Source: Argopecten irradians
Lineage: Eukaryota > Mollusca > Bivalvia > Pectinida > Pectinidae
DNA: 64,000 nt
Reading direction: 5' to 3'
NCBI RefSeq assembly: GCF_041381155.1
Contig: NC_091134.1
Coordinates: 5,322,255-5,386,254 of the forward strand
The position numbers and the translations under genes are program-made. This document shows, piece after piece, positions 1 through 11,620 of this stretch. The notes under the pieces were generated by a model. That model was not told the origin of the DNA. It made no database searches and saw only the letters and a list, made by a program, of their open reading frames with translations. How positions within the stretch are numbered: the stretch's first letter is position 1; each line of letters begins with the position of its first letter.

Positions 1-1120
1 CAACGTCCTATTATCAGTCAAAACCATTTAAGGCAGCTTCTCGTGTATGCGGTGTCTTACATGTGGGAAATGCGTGGTGCATATTTTGGGAGATTGCGGT
101 ATATTCGTGTTGAATATTCTTTTAATAGAGAAAAAAAACTTGTCTTTTTACAGTAATATCCCATTGAAGCATGCCGTCGAAGACACCAAGCATTGTTTGT
201 TTGTTTGATTAATTAACGTTCTATTAACAGCTATGGTCACGTAAGGACGGCCTCCCATGTATGCGGTGTGTTGCGTGTTGTGTCTTCTTGTATAGTGATA
301 CACCCCACCCGGTCACATTATACTGACAACTGGCGAACCAGTCGTCCCACTCCCGTTATGCTGAGCGCTAAGCAGGAGCTGAAACTACCACTTTTATAGA
401 CTTTGGTGTGTCTCGGCCAGGTGACAGAACCCAGAGCATTCCTCACACTCCACTCTAGGCCATAAGTGAGGCGGTGCCAAGGGAGGCATTAGAAAACATA
501 AAGTCAGTTAGGAAAAAGAGAAAAGATAAGATCCTAAATTTAGTAGCCTTTAACGATCATCCAATAGGGGCAGCAGGTACAATTCTAACGCCCTACCTAT
601 AGGGCCAGACACCACACCTCAACCGATAACGTTATACTGACAACGGACAAACAAGTCGTCCTACTCCCTTAAAGCAGGAGTAAATTAGCACTTGACTTTG
701 GGGTGTCTCGGCCAAGGGACAGGACTAAGATCCTACCTCATAGGGGCAGAGTTCAACCTAAGATCAACAGTGAGGTGGTGTCAAGAATGACGAGAAAATT
801 TAAGATCCTAAACTTAGTCGCCTTTTTCGTTGTGCCGTTGATCGTTACTAGTCATGTAATAATGCTCTTGATTTCATTGCCCATAATTCACATAGGTATA
901 TCGATGGTGGAATCAAGAGTCGACAATCGTTATTAGAACTGTAGATGTGGGTGTTCGTGTAAAGACCAATATCTATTGAAGTATCTGATGTCAAATTCCA
1001 TTCATCACAACGGACAAACCAGTCGTCCTTCTCCGTTTAAGCAGGCGTAGAAACGAAACTACCACTTTTATTGACTTTGGGTTGTCTTTGCCAGGGGACA
1101 GAACTCAGAGCAAGTTTGGA
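1..1120 (+). repeat. Composite of SINE-like dispersed repeat copies (family R1)
   Basis: Three overlapping, diverged copies of one family: about 1-198, 199-850 and 1005-1120. Shared landmarks are the start AACGTCCTATTA, the block GGACGGCCTCCCATGTATGC, the block ACTGACAAC...ACCAGTCGTCCCACTCC, and a further tail with TGTCTCGGCCAGG. Read on the opposite strand, the family ends in CTGTTAATAGGACGTTAAT followed by an AAAC-rich tail, as a retroposed SINE would. No coding capacity seen. Other copies lie near 4.2, 5.3, 11.3, 20.7, 49.4, 50.3, 51.2, 54.7, 55.5, 60.9 and 61.7 kb. Confidence 0.75.
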
Positions 1121-1505
1121 GCAAGTGTCTCAGGAAATGGAATGGAAATGCAAATGGAATGAAATGTTTAAAGAAGACAATTATAGATACATCTTTGTCA
1201 TTTGTACAAATAGAGCATGAGTAACGCACTTTGTTCAGACTGCACTTTAACTGTACATTGCATGAATGCGTAAGATAACTCTTACGGATCTCTCAGTTTA
1301 ATCACAGATTTAGGAGACATATTCTATAACATTGGACTTTTTCATCATTCGTCGAGGTCTGCAGCTGCGTCAGTTGAGAAACATGCTTTAGTTCCGCCAT
1401 GATAATCACTTTCCACTTGACATAGATGCTAAAAATACCCAACAATTTCAATTTTCATTTATTCATCATCAATGCATTATAATAAATGATACCCCAATCT
1501 TTACA

Positions 1506-4500
1506 TCACTGTTTTGTGTATTGGTAGATATCTACAGTGTTCGGGAACTGAAACACATCTTTACCGGTGGTAACTGGATTGGACTCTACGATATTCGCCA
1601 ACTCTTCCAGTGCGTTTTCTTTTTCTTCTTTCGGCATCCTTGCAAAGGATGATATGGTCGAATAGAAATGCAGCCGGTCGGAGATAGTATACTATAAAAA
1701 GACAAGCAACATAATTTACTAAAAATACTTCAATATGATGACTGATTACACCCATCGTGCTTTACACACACTAACGAGTGTAAGAATTCAATCTGATTAA
1801 AACACATATCCTTATTATCACTACGTTTGAAAACAGGATATGATAACATCCCAATAGGGGTCAAGTTCTGGTGACAATTTGGAAATGACCAATCAAATAG
1901 CTACTGCTAGAATCTTGAATGGGGACGACATAAATTAAAAAAGCTGTCAAAATAATTTTCGTGTACATAGTCATCTCGCCCAAGGAGCACAACAAAGCTA
2001 AATGTATATGTATACTGGAACGAAATGGAGTGGATTGTGTAGAAAATGCATTTGACCTGAATTACACGAGGTAAAAATGTTATCAGAATAAACCCCTTTT
2101 GGGATGTTGTCACATCCTCTACTAAACGGAGTGGTTATATGGAACTGTATTTCGATCAGATTTATAAGAATTTTCAAAGCTTTTTGGCCTACAGCTTTAA
2201 ACAGAGCTTTAAGGTGGGGTTTAAAATTACATAAAACAAATTTAGCGCTAAAAAGTGGACGACGCACCGACATGATAATACAGTTATCATCCACCAAAAT
2301 TCACTATTATCGAATATAAAACTTTTAATCATTAAACCTATAGGAACATTTCCATAACGTTTCCGTACAATAAGATGTAATTTTGTTACGTTGAACTAGA
2401 AAAAAATGCTCACGATCATATTCTTAAATGACACAATGACAAATACCTTCCTATGAACTCACAGTATCGAGGCTCATTGGGTTGTTTAAATGACATCGCC
2501 TTGGCATTGACAGCTTTCACCCAATCTACTCTTGTATCAGGAAAGATCCATACCAACACTAAAAGTTCATAAGTATGAGTGTAATATTTTGATGGTATGA
2601 TTTCACATCAATATTTTGCATATTGAAATGTTATATTGATATACTTTTCGTATAACCATTAATGTTTGCACGTTGCAAGGTCCATCCTATCAATAAACTT
2701 ATTTCGTTACATAATGCACCTACCGAAGTGTCCGTTAGGTTGTAGAACACGAGTTATTTCTTGCAGTGCAATATCGTTTGCAAACCAATGGAAACAATGC
2801 GACGCCACGATGCCCTTGAACATAACACGAAAAAAATCAATCAATTAATCAACATTTACTTCTTTATGTCAATATATATCATTTTGATGAGATCCTAGTA
2901 TGGCCTTTGGCAAATTATGTTTTCTTGTATATATATATCATAAATCGAATGAAGGAATGTTGCATGCGATGTCTAAACGAAGCACGTTTTCATTTCCAAC
3001 TAAAAACCCTCATTATATTGCATCAGCCGATCACTTTTACCGGATTGTTCTTATAACTTTCATTACCTGAAAATAGTTGTCTGGAAAAGGAAGAGATTCT
3101 GCGGTACATTGGACAGTGGCTACACTTGGACAGTTGGTACGCAGCAATTAAAAAAAATCCGGGATAGGTTCAGTGGCTATAAACTTTATTTCCTACAGAG
3201 GAGATGCCACGTATGGATTAACATGAAATCATTTGTAAATATTTACATTTCCGTTTTTCTATGCTATGTAACCTTTCCAACATGGAAATCATTTACACTT
3301 GTGTAAACGAAGTAGGTCGGTAGTCGTGCAAGAATACATACAACGTAACACTGACTTCCGCAAGTAGTTTTAATGCGCTTCAGATTCGGCCTTTGTTTCT
3401 ATATATTTTTAATTATTCAATTTAACAAATGAAATGTAACGAATGTCTTGATTTACATTTCAGCATATAAAGTATTTGGGAAATAATGCATCAATGCAGG
3501 AATGTCAATTTTATGAAGAAGTATCGAAAAATAAAAATCGTTTAAACATATCAAAGATTAAATCTGTTTAACAGCCAAAAGAGCACAAGAAATATTTTTC
3601 ATTTGGATATGAATTGATGTTTAACGATGAATGGTCAATGACTTGCTCTCTTTTTGTCATAGAAAAAAATCCCATTTAAAGTGTTCTACATATTTTTTCT
3701 CCGCATCTGTAAGTTTTAAACTTTCCATATTTACTGACTTGTAAAGTTCGTATTCGCAAAGTTAGTAGATAATTAAATCTAAATATTGATTGTTGTCGTG
3801 TACACATTTGGAATAGCTAGAAAATCTTCGAAATTTCTATTCCGATCTATACGGATAATGCCTAGCTGCAAATGGGGGAAGAGATTTCTATCCTATGTGT
3901 TCTTGTTTAATAGTTTTGCACAAAACATTGATCAGTTCAGTTTTGTATTATGTAATTTCATACGTAAAATGAAACATATCGTTTCGTACATAGTGATGTG
4001 TACCCGTCGTTCAAATAAATGGCCATTTTCAAACTTACTTACGTGTTTATCATATAAAGCTATAAAGTCACACGAGCTTGACATGGAAGAGATATAATAA
4101 GCTTGAACTGATATCATTTAAGTAAGTAACTTTTGTTACTGAAGAAATATACTAATTCATCTGCCCCAGTTTTGATTGGGACGACTGGTTCGCCCGTTGT
4201 CAGTATAATGTGACCGGGTGAGGTTTGTTGCTTGGTGTCTCCGGCCTCAGTGATATAGCACTATAAAAAGGGCAACATTTCCACTATACAAGAAGACACA
4301 ACATGAATATACCGCAGTCTCCCAAGACACACACCTCGCACAACATACACGCAACATATCGCATACATGGGAGGCCGTCCTTACATGACCATAGCTGTTA
4401 ATAGGATGTTAATTAATCAAACAAACAAACAAACAAAGATAGATAAAAATTGCCATTTGTCCAGCGATGTAGCATCTCGGAACACAATTACCATATTTGT

Positions 4501-7500
4501 TTTACAAAAATAAAGATTCCATAAAAGTAGTGCATGTGATTTATTTCTGTGCAAAACCTAGCTTGGGTTTGGTTTGATTTATTATATTTACGTCCTATTA
4601 ACGGCCAGGGTCATGTAAGGACGGCCTCCCATGTATAACGTCCTATTAACAGCCGGGGTCATATAAGGACGGCCTCCTATGTATAACGTCCTATTAACAG
4701 CCGGGGTCATGTAAGGACGGCCTCCCATGTATAACGTCCTATTAACAGCCAGGGTCATGTTAGGACGGCCTCCCATGTATAACGTCCTATTAACGGCCAA
4801 GACATGTAAGGACGGCCTCCCATGTATAACGTCCTATTAACAGCCGGGGTCATGTAAGGACGGCCTCCTATGTATAACGTCCTATTAACAGCCGGGGTCA
4901 TGTAAGGACGGCCTCCTATGTATAACGTCCTATTAACAGCCGGGGTCATGTAAGGACGGCCTCCTATGTATAACGTCCTATTAACAGCCGGGGTCATGTA
5001 AGGACGGCCTCCTATGTATAACGTCCTATTAACAGCCGGGGTCATGTAAGGACGGCCTCCTATGTATAACGTCCTATTAACAGCCGGGGTCATGTAAGGA
5101 CGGCCTCCTATGTATAACGTCCTATTAACAGCCGGGGTCATGTAAGGACGGCCTCCTATGTATAACGTCCTATTAACAGCCAGGGTCATGTAAGGACGGC
5201 CTCCCGTGTATGTAGTGTCTTGCGTGTGTGAAGTGCGAAGTGCGTGTTTTGTGAGATTGTGATATATTCGTGTTGTGTCTTTTTGTATAATGGGACACTT
5301 GTCCCTTTTATAATGCTATATCAATATCACTGACGCATGCCGCCGAAGACACCAAGCAACACACCACTGGTCACATTATACTGACAACAAAACGTAGAAA
5401 ATTGATCAGTTTTAATAGTGTTTTCTCATGAATTGGAAAACCTGCCGACAGTGCATAACGATACCGACTATCGAATTTCTACTTTTCCAATGTTACGCTA
5501 GCAATATAACCTCGGAGGTCAAGGCTTACCGTCCATTTAAAACTTTTTATGTGGCATTATATATTTATGCTACCTTTAATAAAGCACTTCTTAAATGTTT
5601 GGTGAGTTTCCCGGTGCCAGCTCCTAGTTCAAATACACCGCGCACTTTCCTGAAACGTGGAATTAAGACAAAACTGAAACAAAAAATATCAAAGAAAAGG
5701 AGGAACAAAAACCGGATGTAGTGAAAGTGTAAGAGATCTATACAACCTAACGTAATCAGTGGCGTAGGAAGACGAATCGTAATGGGGAGGGAGGGCAAAG
5801 GTCTTCAAGATTTTCTAACCTCCCCTCCCCCCATCTTGGCATATTCGATTTGTATTCTAGGTTTTTTTAGGTTCGTTCAAATCCATTGTTTTTTATTCAA
5901 GAAATATAAATATTACATAACATTAAGTGTCCTTACACAAGAGGAGACCAATTCAACACAAAACCATAATACTTTATATACTGTTTTTCACATTATTTTT
6001 AATACATGCATATCATTACATAAAATCCTTGTACACATCTAGACATGTAGACAGTGGCGTCGCTAATAGGAAATTAATGAGTACGCAAATTGGCGAGCAT
6101 TTTGGTGTTTATGGGGTCTTATGAAACATATTACGATTTAGAATGGCTGATATGCCTTTCACGATGTATTTTGATAATTTTGCGAGCGCCGAAGGCGCGA
6201 GATTTTGGGAGTTTTGGGGACCGAGGTTCTCCCCCGGGAAAAATATTTTCTAAAATGAAGTATGAAAATATGCAGGAGGACGTTTTTTTTCAAATGTGCA
6301 TTTATAGAACATTTCAGTCGGCGAAAATGGGAAGGGGGGGGGGAGGAGGACAAAAAGACATGTTTGCGCCCCTTCCGTCCTCCTGAGGAAACATATCACA
6401 GCGGATGGTTTATCTAAATCACACTTCAATAAAATCATTGCTGCTCTTTTTAAAAGTTTATCAAATTTGGCAGTATATCCTCACACATTTGCAAAATAGT
6501 TAACACGTGGGTTGACAAAACAGTTTAAAATGGTAAGACGTGAAGACTTACTGAAAAATGGACTCAAATGTTTCATTTGAAAAATGTTAAAGAAAAGCTT
6601 TTCGTATACATAGCTAATTTGACAATTCCAATAAAAACATTCATCCAAATTGTCACCAAACAGTTTTTCAGATTTTACGTTTTCAATTACAGAGTCATTT
6701 ATAACAATATTAAAGCTTCTATTTTGGCGACACTTTCGTTGATTAGTACCAATCAACATAGCTTTTGGGTTTTTTCCAGTATTTATACACATTTGGTTCG
6801 ATCTACACCAATCAGAAGTAAGTTGTGCATCTGTATGTAGATTGTCACTAATTACATCAATGACTTTGTCAGAATACATAACTGGTATCATCAGCGCACA
6901 GTTACAGCTTTTAGATACAAGAGCTGTTGGAGAACAGCAAAGCTCGCCTATTCAGAAGAACATGGAAATATGACAAATTAACAGACTCAAAAACCCTAAA
7001 GGGCCCCAAATTGGTTGTATTATCACATTCAGCATCCATACACATTAGGAAAATAAAATCATAAACATTTATGATGACTTAAGCTCAAACAATTGAGGAA
7101 ACAGAAACTTGCTCAAAAACTTTAACGTGAAATGGGACGACAACGCTGACGCCGACGCCGACGCCGACACCGGGGTGACAACATTAGCTCCCCCTATTCT
7201 TCGAATAGGCGAGCTAATAAAATGAGCATGACAGGACCAAGTATTGATCCTTGGAGTACACCAACTTTGAGATGATGTCCATCACTCCATTTTTTTTTAA
7301 AAAACTTACTGTTTGGAATCGATCGAGAAGAAAAGATTTGAAAAATTAAATGCATTTTCAGAACAGCCGTTTAAATAAAGATTTTGTAATAAAATGTTGA
7401 CCAGGTCAAAAGCCTTTTGAAAATTAAGGAATAAAATACCTGTAAGAAAACCTTTGTCGATAGCTTCAAACTATGAATTAGTGAAATTTGCCAAAGCTGA

Positions 7501-8656
7501 TTGGCATAAATGACGAGGTCTGAAACCCTACTAATGTTCTAATAACAATTTGTGCCGTGAAAAAAGTTCAAAAATGTGTGTAAATGTTTTTCAATACATT
7601 TTGAAAGCACAGGAAGAACAGATATAGGTCGATAATTGGAGATTTATCCTTTTTCAATAAAGGACACACTTAGCTGTTTTCCATACTGTTAGAAAAGTAC
7701 ACGACTTTGTATAAATACAATAACATATAATTTTACATTAAACCGGTGCTACACTATCAAGAAATTGTTTTAAAATATATGAAATGAACATTTAATCGAT
7801 ATTAAAAGATTCAATGAAATGTTCAAACCCATTATATCAGTCTTGTATTTTATCATAGCAAATATGGGGCATAGTTCTTATCTTATTAGAACAAAATCAT
7901 GTAAATCACTTTACCTTAAAGGAAACCTTAATCAAAACGGCTTTTAACTTCAAAACGTTTTTAAATGTAGCTGTAACACAAGTTTAATAATTTCGTGGAG
8001 ACCCAAAAATTATCATCACTTCCTGGATTATCTTAGATCTATACATTAAATATGCTTCATCGCCGACAGAGCATAAATGAATCATCATTTGAACAATAAT
8101 TGGTGTTTAATCGTGTATATAATAGTCTAATTAACACAGAAAATAATGTAAAATTATCTATTTTGCCTTTGATACATGCGCATTCAGTAGTTCATACCAT
8201 ATAGGATATAGTGGTACGATTTTTTTCGGGATGCAATTAATTATTTTTCATATTTTTAACTTTAAGTCAAATTAGAAGCTCAAACTTTTCGATGGTGGTA
8301 ATGGTGTAAACTAAGTAACTTTTGTAACCGAAAAAAATACTAAATCGTCTGCTCCTGTTTTTAATAGTGAAAAAATACCATTTATCAGCGGTGGAGCATC
8401 TTTAAATGTTAATTACCATATCGCGCACCTTGTATCCCGACGTTATCCTAATTACCAATATTGACTATATTATCGAAATGAATATAGCTACTCTGTATTG
8501 TGTTGGATGGCAGATCATTATGATGCTTACTACATTACATTCCTAAGTAAATGTCATAATGTGCAAAATAAACCAAGCTACTTTTACCTGTATTCATCCG
8601 AGGTCCATTTGTAAGCAAATGTACGATTTCAGAAATTGATTCTGGAGTGTATGACC
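1506..8656 (-). CDS. Class I SAM-dependent methyltransferase (methyltransferase type 11 domain), partial, possibly decaying
   Basis: Predicted to transfer a methyl group from S-adenosylmethionine; the acceptor is unknown. Exons on the minus strand, in gene order: 8588-8656 (SYTPESISEIVHLLTNG), 5574-5644 (motif I, FELGAGTGKLTKHL), 3067-3192 (acidic post-I region ATEPIPDFF, then TAESLPFPDNYF), 2724-2814 (ASHCFHWFAND, then EITRVLQPNGHF), 2463-2558 (VLVWIFPDTRVDWVKA), 1506-1691 (ISDRLHFYSTI, then RMPKEEKENAL, stop TGA). These are the successive motifs of the Methyltransf_11 fold in the right order. Splice sites are GT/AG and phases agree between the first five. One exon is missing between 2463 and 1691, because the phases there do not join, and the true start lies upstream of 8656 and was not found. 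Exon 3067-3192 holds one in-frame TAA beside a run of eight T, either a lesion or a consensus error. Family membership is well supported; whether the gene works is not. Confidence 0.68.
1790..2030. repeat. Dispersed repeat, second copy at 55,040-55,262
   Basis: An AATCTGA-TAAAACAC start, TCCTTATTATCACTACGTTT, a CATCCCA-TAGG block and TAGTCATCTCGCCC are shared in order with 55,040-55,262. It lies in the last intron of the methyltransferase. No ORF of note and no class assigned. Confidence 0.6.
4155..4440 (-). repeat. SINE-like repeat R1 copy with (AAAC)n tail
   Basis: Nearly full copy reading GGGACGACTGGTTCGCCCG, CAGTATAATGTGACCGGGTG, ACTATAAAAAGGGCAAC, ACAAGAAGACACAACATG, GGGAGGCCGTCCTTACATGA, CTGTTAATAGGATGTTAAT, then AAACAAACAAAC. 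In SINE sense this copy is plus-oriented; the 1-1120 copies are inverted relative to it. It lies in a methyltransferase intron. Confidence 0.75.
4588..5390. repeat. 48-bp minisatellite (about 13 units, to about 5205) grown inside an R1 SINE copy
   Basis: The unit is about 48 bp: ATAACGTCCTATTAACAGCC, a GGGTCATGTAAGG link, then ACGGCCTCCTATGT. It matches the 3'-tail segment of the R1 SINE, and the rest of an R1 copy continues directly after the array (5206-5390: GTGTCTTGCGTGTG, then CCGAAGACACCAAGCAACAC). Because 48 is divisible by three, the minus strand stays open as a 16-residue periodic frame. That is a by-product of the period, not a gene. Confidence 0.85.
5740..6400. repeat. Repeat mosaic, purine-rich, no gene seen
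   Basis: Two CAGTGGCG(T) starts (about 5758 and 6051), a GCGAGCGCCGAAGGCGCGAG palindromic block near 6182, and G-rich runs near 6335. These are typical of degraded transposon ends in marine invertebrate genomes. Short ORFs on both strands show no protein similarity that I recognise. Confidence 0.4.
6480..7690 (-). mobile_element. LINE (non-LTR) reverse-transcriptase remnant
   Basis: Minus-strand fragments appear in RT order. First comes PISVLPVLSKCIEKHLH (about 7635-7570), then FQKAFDLVNILLQN (about 7435), then GVLQGSILGPVMLI (about 7275-7230, the QGS-LGP motif). After an interruption comes 6891-6481 with MCINTGKNPKAMLIGT and KLFGDNLDE, matching the thumb-side segment of CR1/Jockey-like elements. 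Several frame changes and an inserted hairpin element (6941-7215) show it is dead. The YADD catalytic box is not recognisable and the endonuclease region was not found. Confidence 0.72.
6941..7215. repeat. Short inverted-repeat (MITE-like) element inserted in the LINE
   Basis: Ends are AGCTCGCCTATTCAGAAGAA at 6941-6960 and its near-perfect inverse TTCTTCGAATAGGCGAGCT at 7197-7215. It contains a GACGCCGACGCCGACGCC microrepeat near 7148. It separates the QGS-LGP part of the LINE RT from the following segment, so it inserted after the LINE. Confidence 0.65.
7905..8425. repeat. Dispersed repeat with related copies at about 25.3 and 51.9 kb
   Basis: The motif AACAATAATTGGTGTTTAAT (8092-8111), with flanking AATTAACACA, recurs inverted at 25,312-25,365 and 51,854-51,908; GGAGCATCTTTAAA-like ends recur next to all three. 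The start AAACCTTAATCAAAACGGCT resembles the start of the 61.1-kb MITE. No coding sequence. Confidence 0.5.
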
Positions 8657-9644
8657 CTGAAATTAAACAACTGCAATGGTATTTCGACCTTTTACAAGAA
8701 AAGCAAAAGATTTTCAAGAATTTTTCACGAATTCAAATTTCGAGGCGAGGCTCAATAAAGATCACCGATTATACCGTATCTTTTGACCAATAGATTGACA
8801 ATAATTCAGAATGTGGAAATCCATTTTGTTTTATTTCGTGTTGTATAAGGTGTTTGAGTAAAAGATAACAAATCAATATCTACCAAACTACCATACTCAG
8901 AATGACCACACAAAGGTAATTTCAATCATGGATTAATAAATTATTATGTAATAATGTGTCACGTTGTGATATACCTACATTAGTAAATCCTTTTACCACG
9001 GCTTCATGTAAACACATTTCTTTGTCTTGCATGTTTACATTGGAAGTCTGCTACCAACTCCCTGCAAGTCGCTCAACTGCCTATACAATTATATAATAAT
9101 TATAAAATATTATATATATTATATAATCATGAGAATATAAAGAGCTATATTTAAATTTATAAAAAAATATGTCGTAACCACATCTGCTTGGGTTGTAAAG
9201 TATTGTTTATATACATATTCAAATTTCATAGAACAACTTAAAAGGAAAGACTGAATGTTGAAAACAAATTCGCAAGAACGAAAACAAGTGTATCAAAGCC
9301 TTATTTATTGTAAACTTGTCTAAGCCAGATGTTATCAGGGCCAGCATATGCAGCCGCTACATACTAAAAATATTTCAAAGTATATAAAATCCATGTCATA
9401 GTAGGCATATGTATGACGTAAAACTTTCAGCATTATATTTGTCGTAAAAAGTCTATATTTAAAGTAATTAAATACACAATAAGACTAACTGTACATATAT
9501 ACATGTATATATAGTAAAAAATATGAGACCAAATGGAATAAAATGACGTAAGAACTAGAATGATGTCATTATATAACATTTTATTTTTTTGTGTTAATAG
9601 TACAAATATTTTATTTTCCCCGCTGAAGAGTGATGAGTATATAG

Positions 9645-10340
9645 AGGTTCCCCAACCTGTGATTGTTGTTTATCATGTTTAATCAAACTCGAGTTAGTTA
9701 AGTTTCAAATTTTGGAAGGACACGAGCTTTAGCGAGTGTCTATTAAAACTTGAAATTTAACTAACGAGAGTTTATATATAGAGGTTATACAATGAGTAAG
9801 TTATTTTTTTTTAAAGTTTCAAGACACGAGCTTTAGCGAGTGTCTTTTGTAACTTTTAAAATATAACTTACGAGTGTGGAATAAATTCAATATTCAACAA
9901 CCACGAGTAGTGTGACCTGTTTCTACCACAATAATATTCGTTTTAGCTGATAGAAATACGACGGATATACGGCGGGGATACGGTAACGTGTATTTACCGA
10001 GATATGCAAATAAGGTGTAGTAATATTTTCATCAGCAAAAAGACACTACTTAGTATTCAAAAGTCATCGTTTGATAAAGAATCCATCGATATCAAATTAT
10101 TCTAATTAGGAACACCTTTAGGATTATTGAGTTCAAATCTTCATAGTTGCTTCCAGAAAATAAAACCCAATGTCGGACTACATGTAAAAATGTAAAAACA
10201 TTCGCACAACACGTCATTGTGTGGTATAAACAAATTGTTAATCAACAGCTCTAGTGTTTATTCAATGTCCTGAGAGTTTAATAACACCTCCTATTGTGGT
10301 AGAAAAACATGATAAACAACAGTCATGCGTCAGGGAACTT
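9645..10340. mobile_element. Non-autonomous DNA transposon with terminal inverted repeats
   Basis: The left end (about 9646-9680) contains TTGTTTATCATGTTT; the right end (about 10,305-10,340) contains its inverse AACATGATAAACAACAG, each flanked by related GTTCCC/GGGAAC outer bases. Inside are two copies of ACACGAGCTTTAGCGAGTGTC (9720-9740 and 9823-9844), each a small imperfect hairpin. No transposase frame, so it would depend on another element. Confidence 0.6.
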
Positions 10341-11224
10341 ATTGTCCTATAAGTTTAACTCTGTATTTAGACCGTGGTGACCATTTTCTCGCCTTCATTG
10401 AGGGAAACTTACCACCATACAATGTGTAGTAAAATATAGTACCTAAATATAGAGCCAATATTCTATTGTAAATACAATGTTATTTAAAGAATACGCTATG
10501 AAAAGTAGCCCAAAGATGAGAGCCAGTCGGAATCAAGAGATCTACATGTAGGAGTTGACCAATCAGAGGCGCCGTAGGTGTTTACACACCGGGGTGTGTA
10601 AACATAAATGATAACCAACTGCTATTGAATTTTTCACATGGGCTTTCCTTTTTGAAACATGCATAGTTGTGGGATAAATACATTTGTGGCATTGAACATC
10701 AGGTTTTTTTGTGAGAGCTGCCAGGGTTGGGGCGCCCTGGGGTCGACTTCCCCAGCATTATGTCATTAATAGCAACAGCAACAACTTTTAATTGCTCCAT
10801 TTTTAAAAATGCTGAAATTTAATAATGCAGTGGGGAAAATCATTGAAGTGTACTTGTACGCTGGAAAGTGGTTTACATATAAAATCTGCAATTATTTCAT
10901 TACATTTTGGAATTCTTCAAGAATTTTGCTGTACTTACCATGATTTTCATGGTTTCCAGTTTGTCAAAGCTATATAATCTGAATAATGTAAGGAAACGTG
11001 TTTGAAAAATATAATACGAGATGGAAATATAAGAAAAAATGAACAAAATTACGAACCAGAAGCATGTTCAATCGTTGAATACTTTAATTCACGGAAAAAA
11101 GACCTACTGAAGAGTTGGTGTTTACGCTTATTTACAACCACAACACAATGGCGGATTCTTTTTCCGCGGAAATGATGATAGGGATAAATCAATTAAACCA
11201 TTGGTAGTTTCTGCTCAGCATTCA

Positions 11225-11620
11225 GGGAGTGGGACGACTGGTTCGCCCGTTTACAGTTTAATGGGACCGGGTGGTATGTGTTGCTTGGTGTCTTCGGCAG
11301 CATGCGTCAGTGATATAGCACTATAATTTGGTTTTATATTTTTTTAACGTCATATTAACAGCCAGGGCCATTTAACGACGTGCTAGGTTTGTTGGTGGAA
11401 AGCAGGAGTATCCGGAGAAAAACAACCGAAGAGCAACCAGTACCTGGCAACTGCCCGACATGCGATTCGAACTAGCGACCCACAGATGGAAGTCTTATGA
11501 TAATATATCGGGACATCCGCGGCCCAATAACACTATAAATGGGCAAGAGTTCCACTATACAAGAAGACATAACATGAATATACCGCAAGCCAAATATACT
11601 AGGATAGTTAACACACACAG
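11225..11620. repeat. R1 SINE copy interrupted by a tRNA-derived SINE
   Basis: R1 landmarks GGGACGACTGGTTCGCCCG (11,231) and ACTATA...CAAGAAGACA (about 11,530-11,570) are split by 11,335-11,530. On the minus strand the insert reads from GGGCCGCGGATGTCCCGA to a B-box-like TAGTTCGAATCG, then GGCAGTTGCCAGGTACTGG. This is the tRNA-related head of a SINE. It ends in CCTGGCTGTTAATATGACGTTAA, the same 3' tail that R1 carries. Confidence 0.7.

Noticed and set aside
1907-2297. Overlapping minus-strand frames of 68 and 99 codons as the missing methyltransferase exon
   Set aside because: Part lies in a dispersed repeat also found at 55 kb, and no Methyltransf_11 pattern or suitable splice sites were seen.
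4588-5189. Minus-strand open frames of 70 and 144 codons with a 16-residue repeat
   Set aside because: They lie wholly in a 48-bp minisatellite derived from a SINE; the open frame follows from the period being a multiple of three.
11148-11210. ATGGCGGATTC start as the first exon of a gene
   Set aside because: A short open stretch with no donor-linked continuation and no known protein start.
11335-11530. Functional tRNA gene
   Set aside because: Only a degenerate B box and head are present, without a foldable cloverleaf; it is a tRNA-derived SINE.
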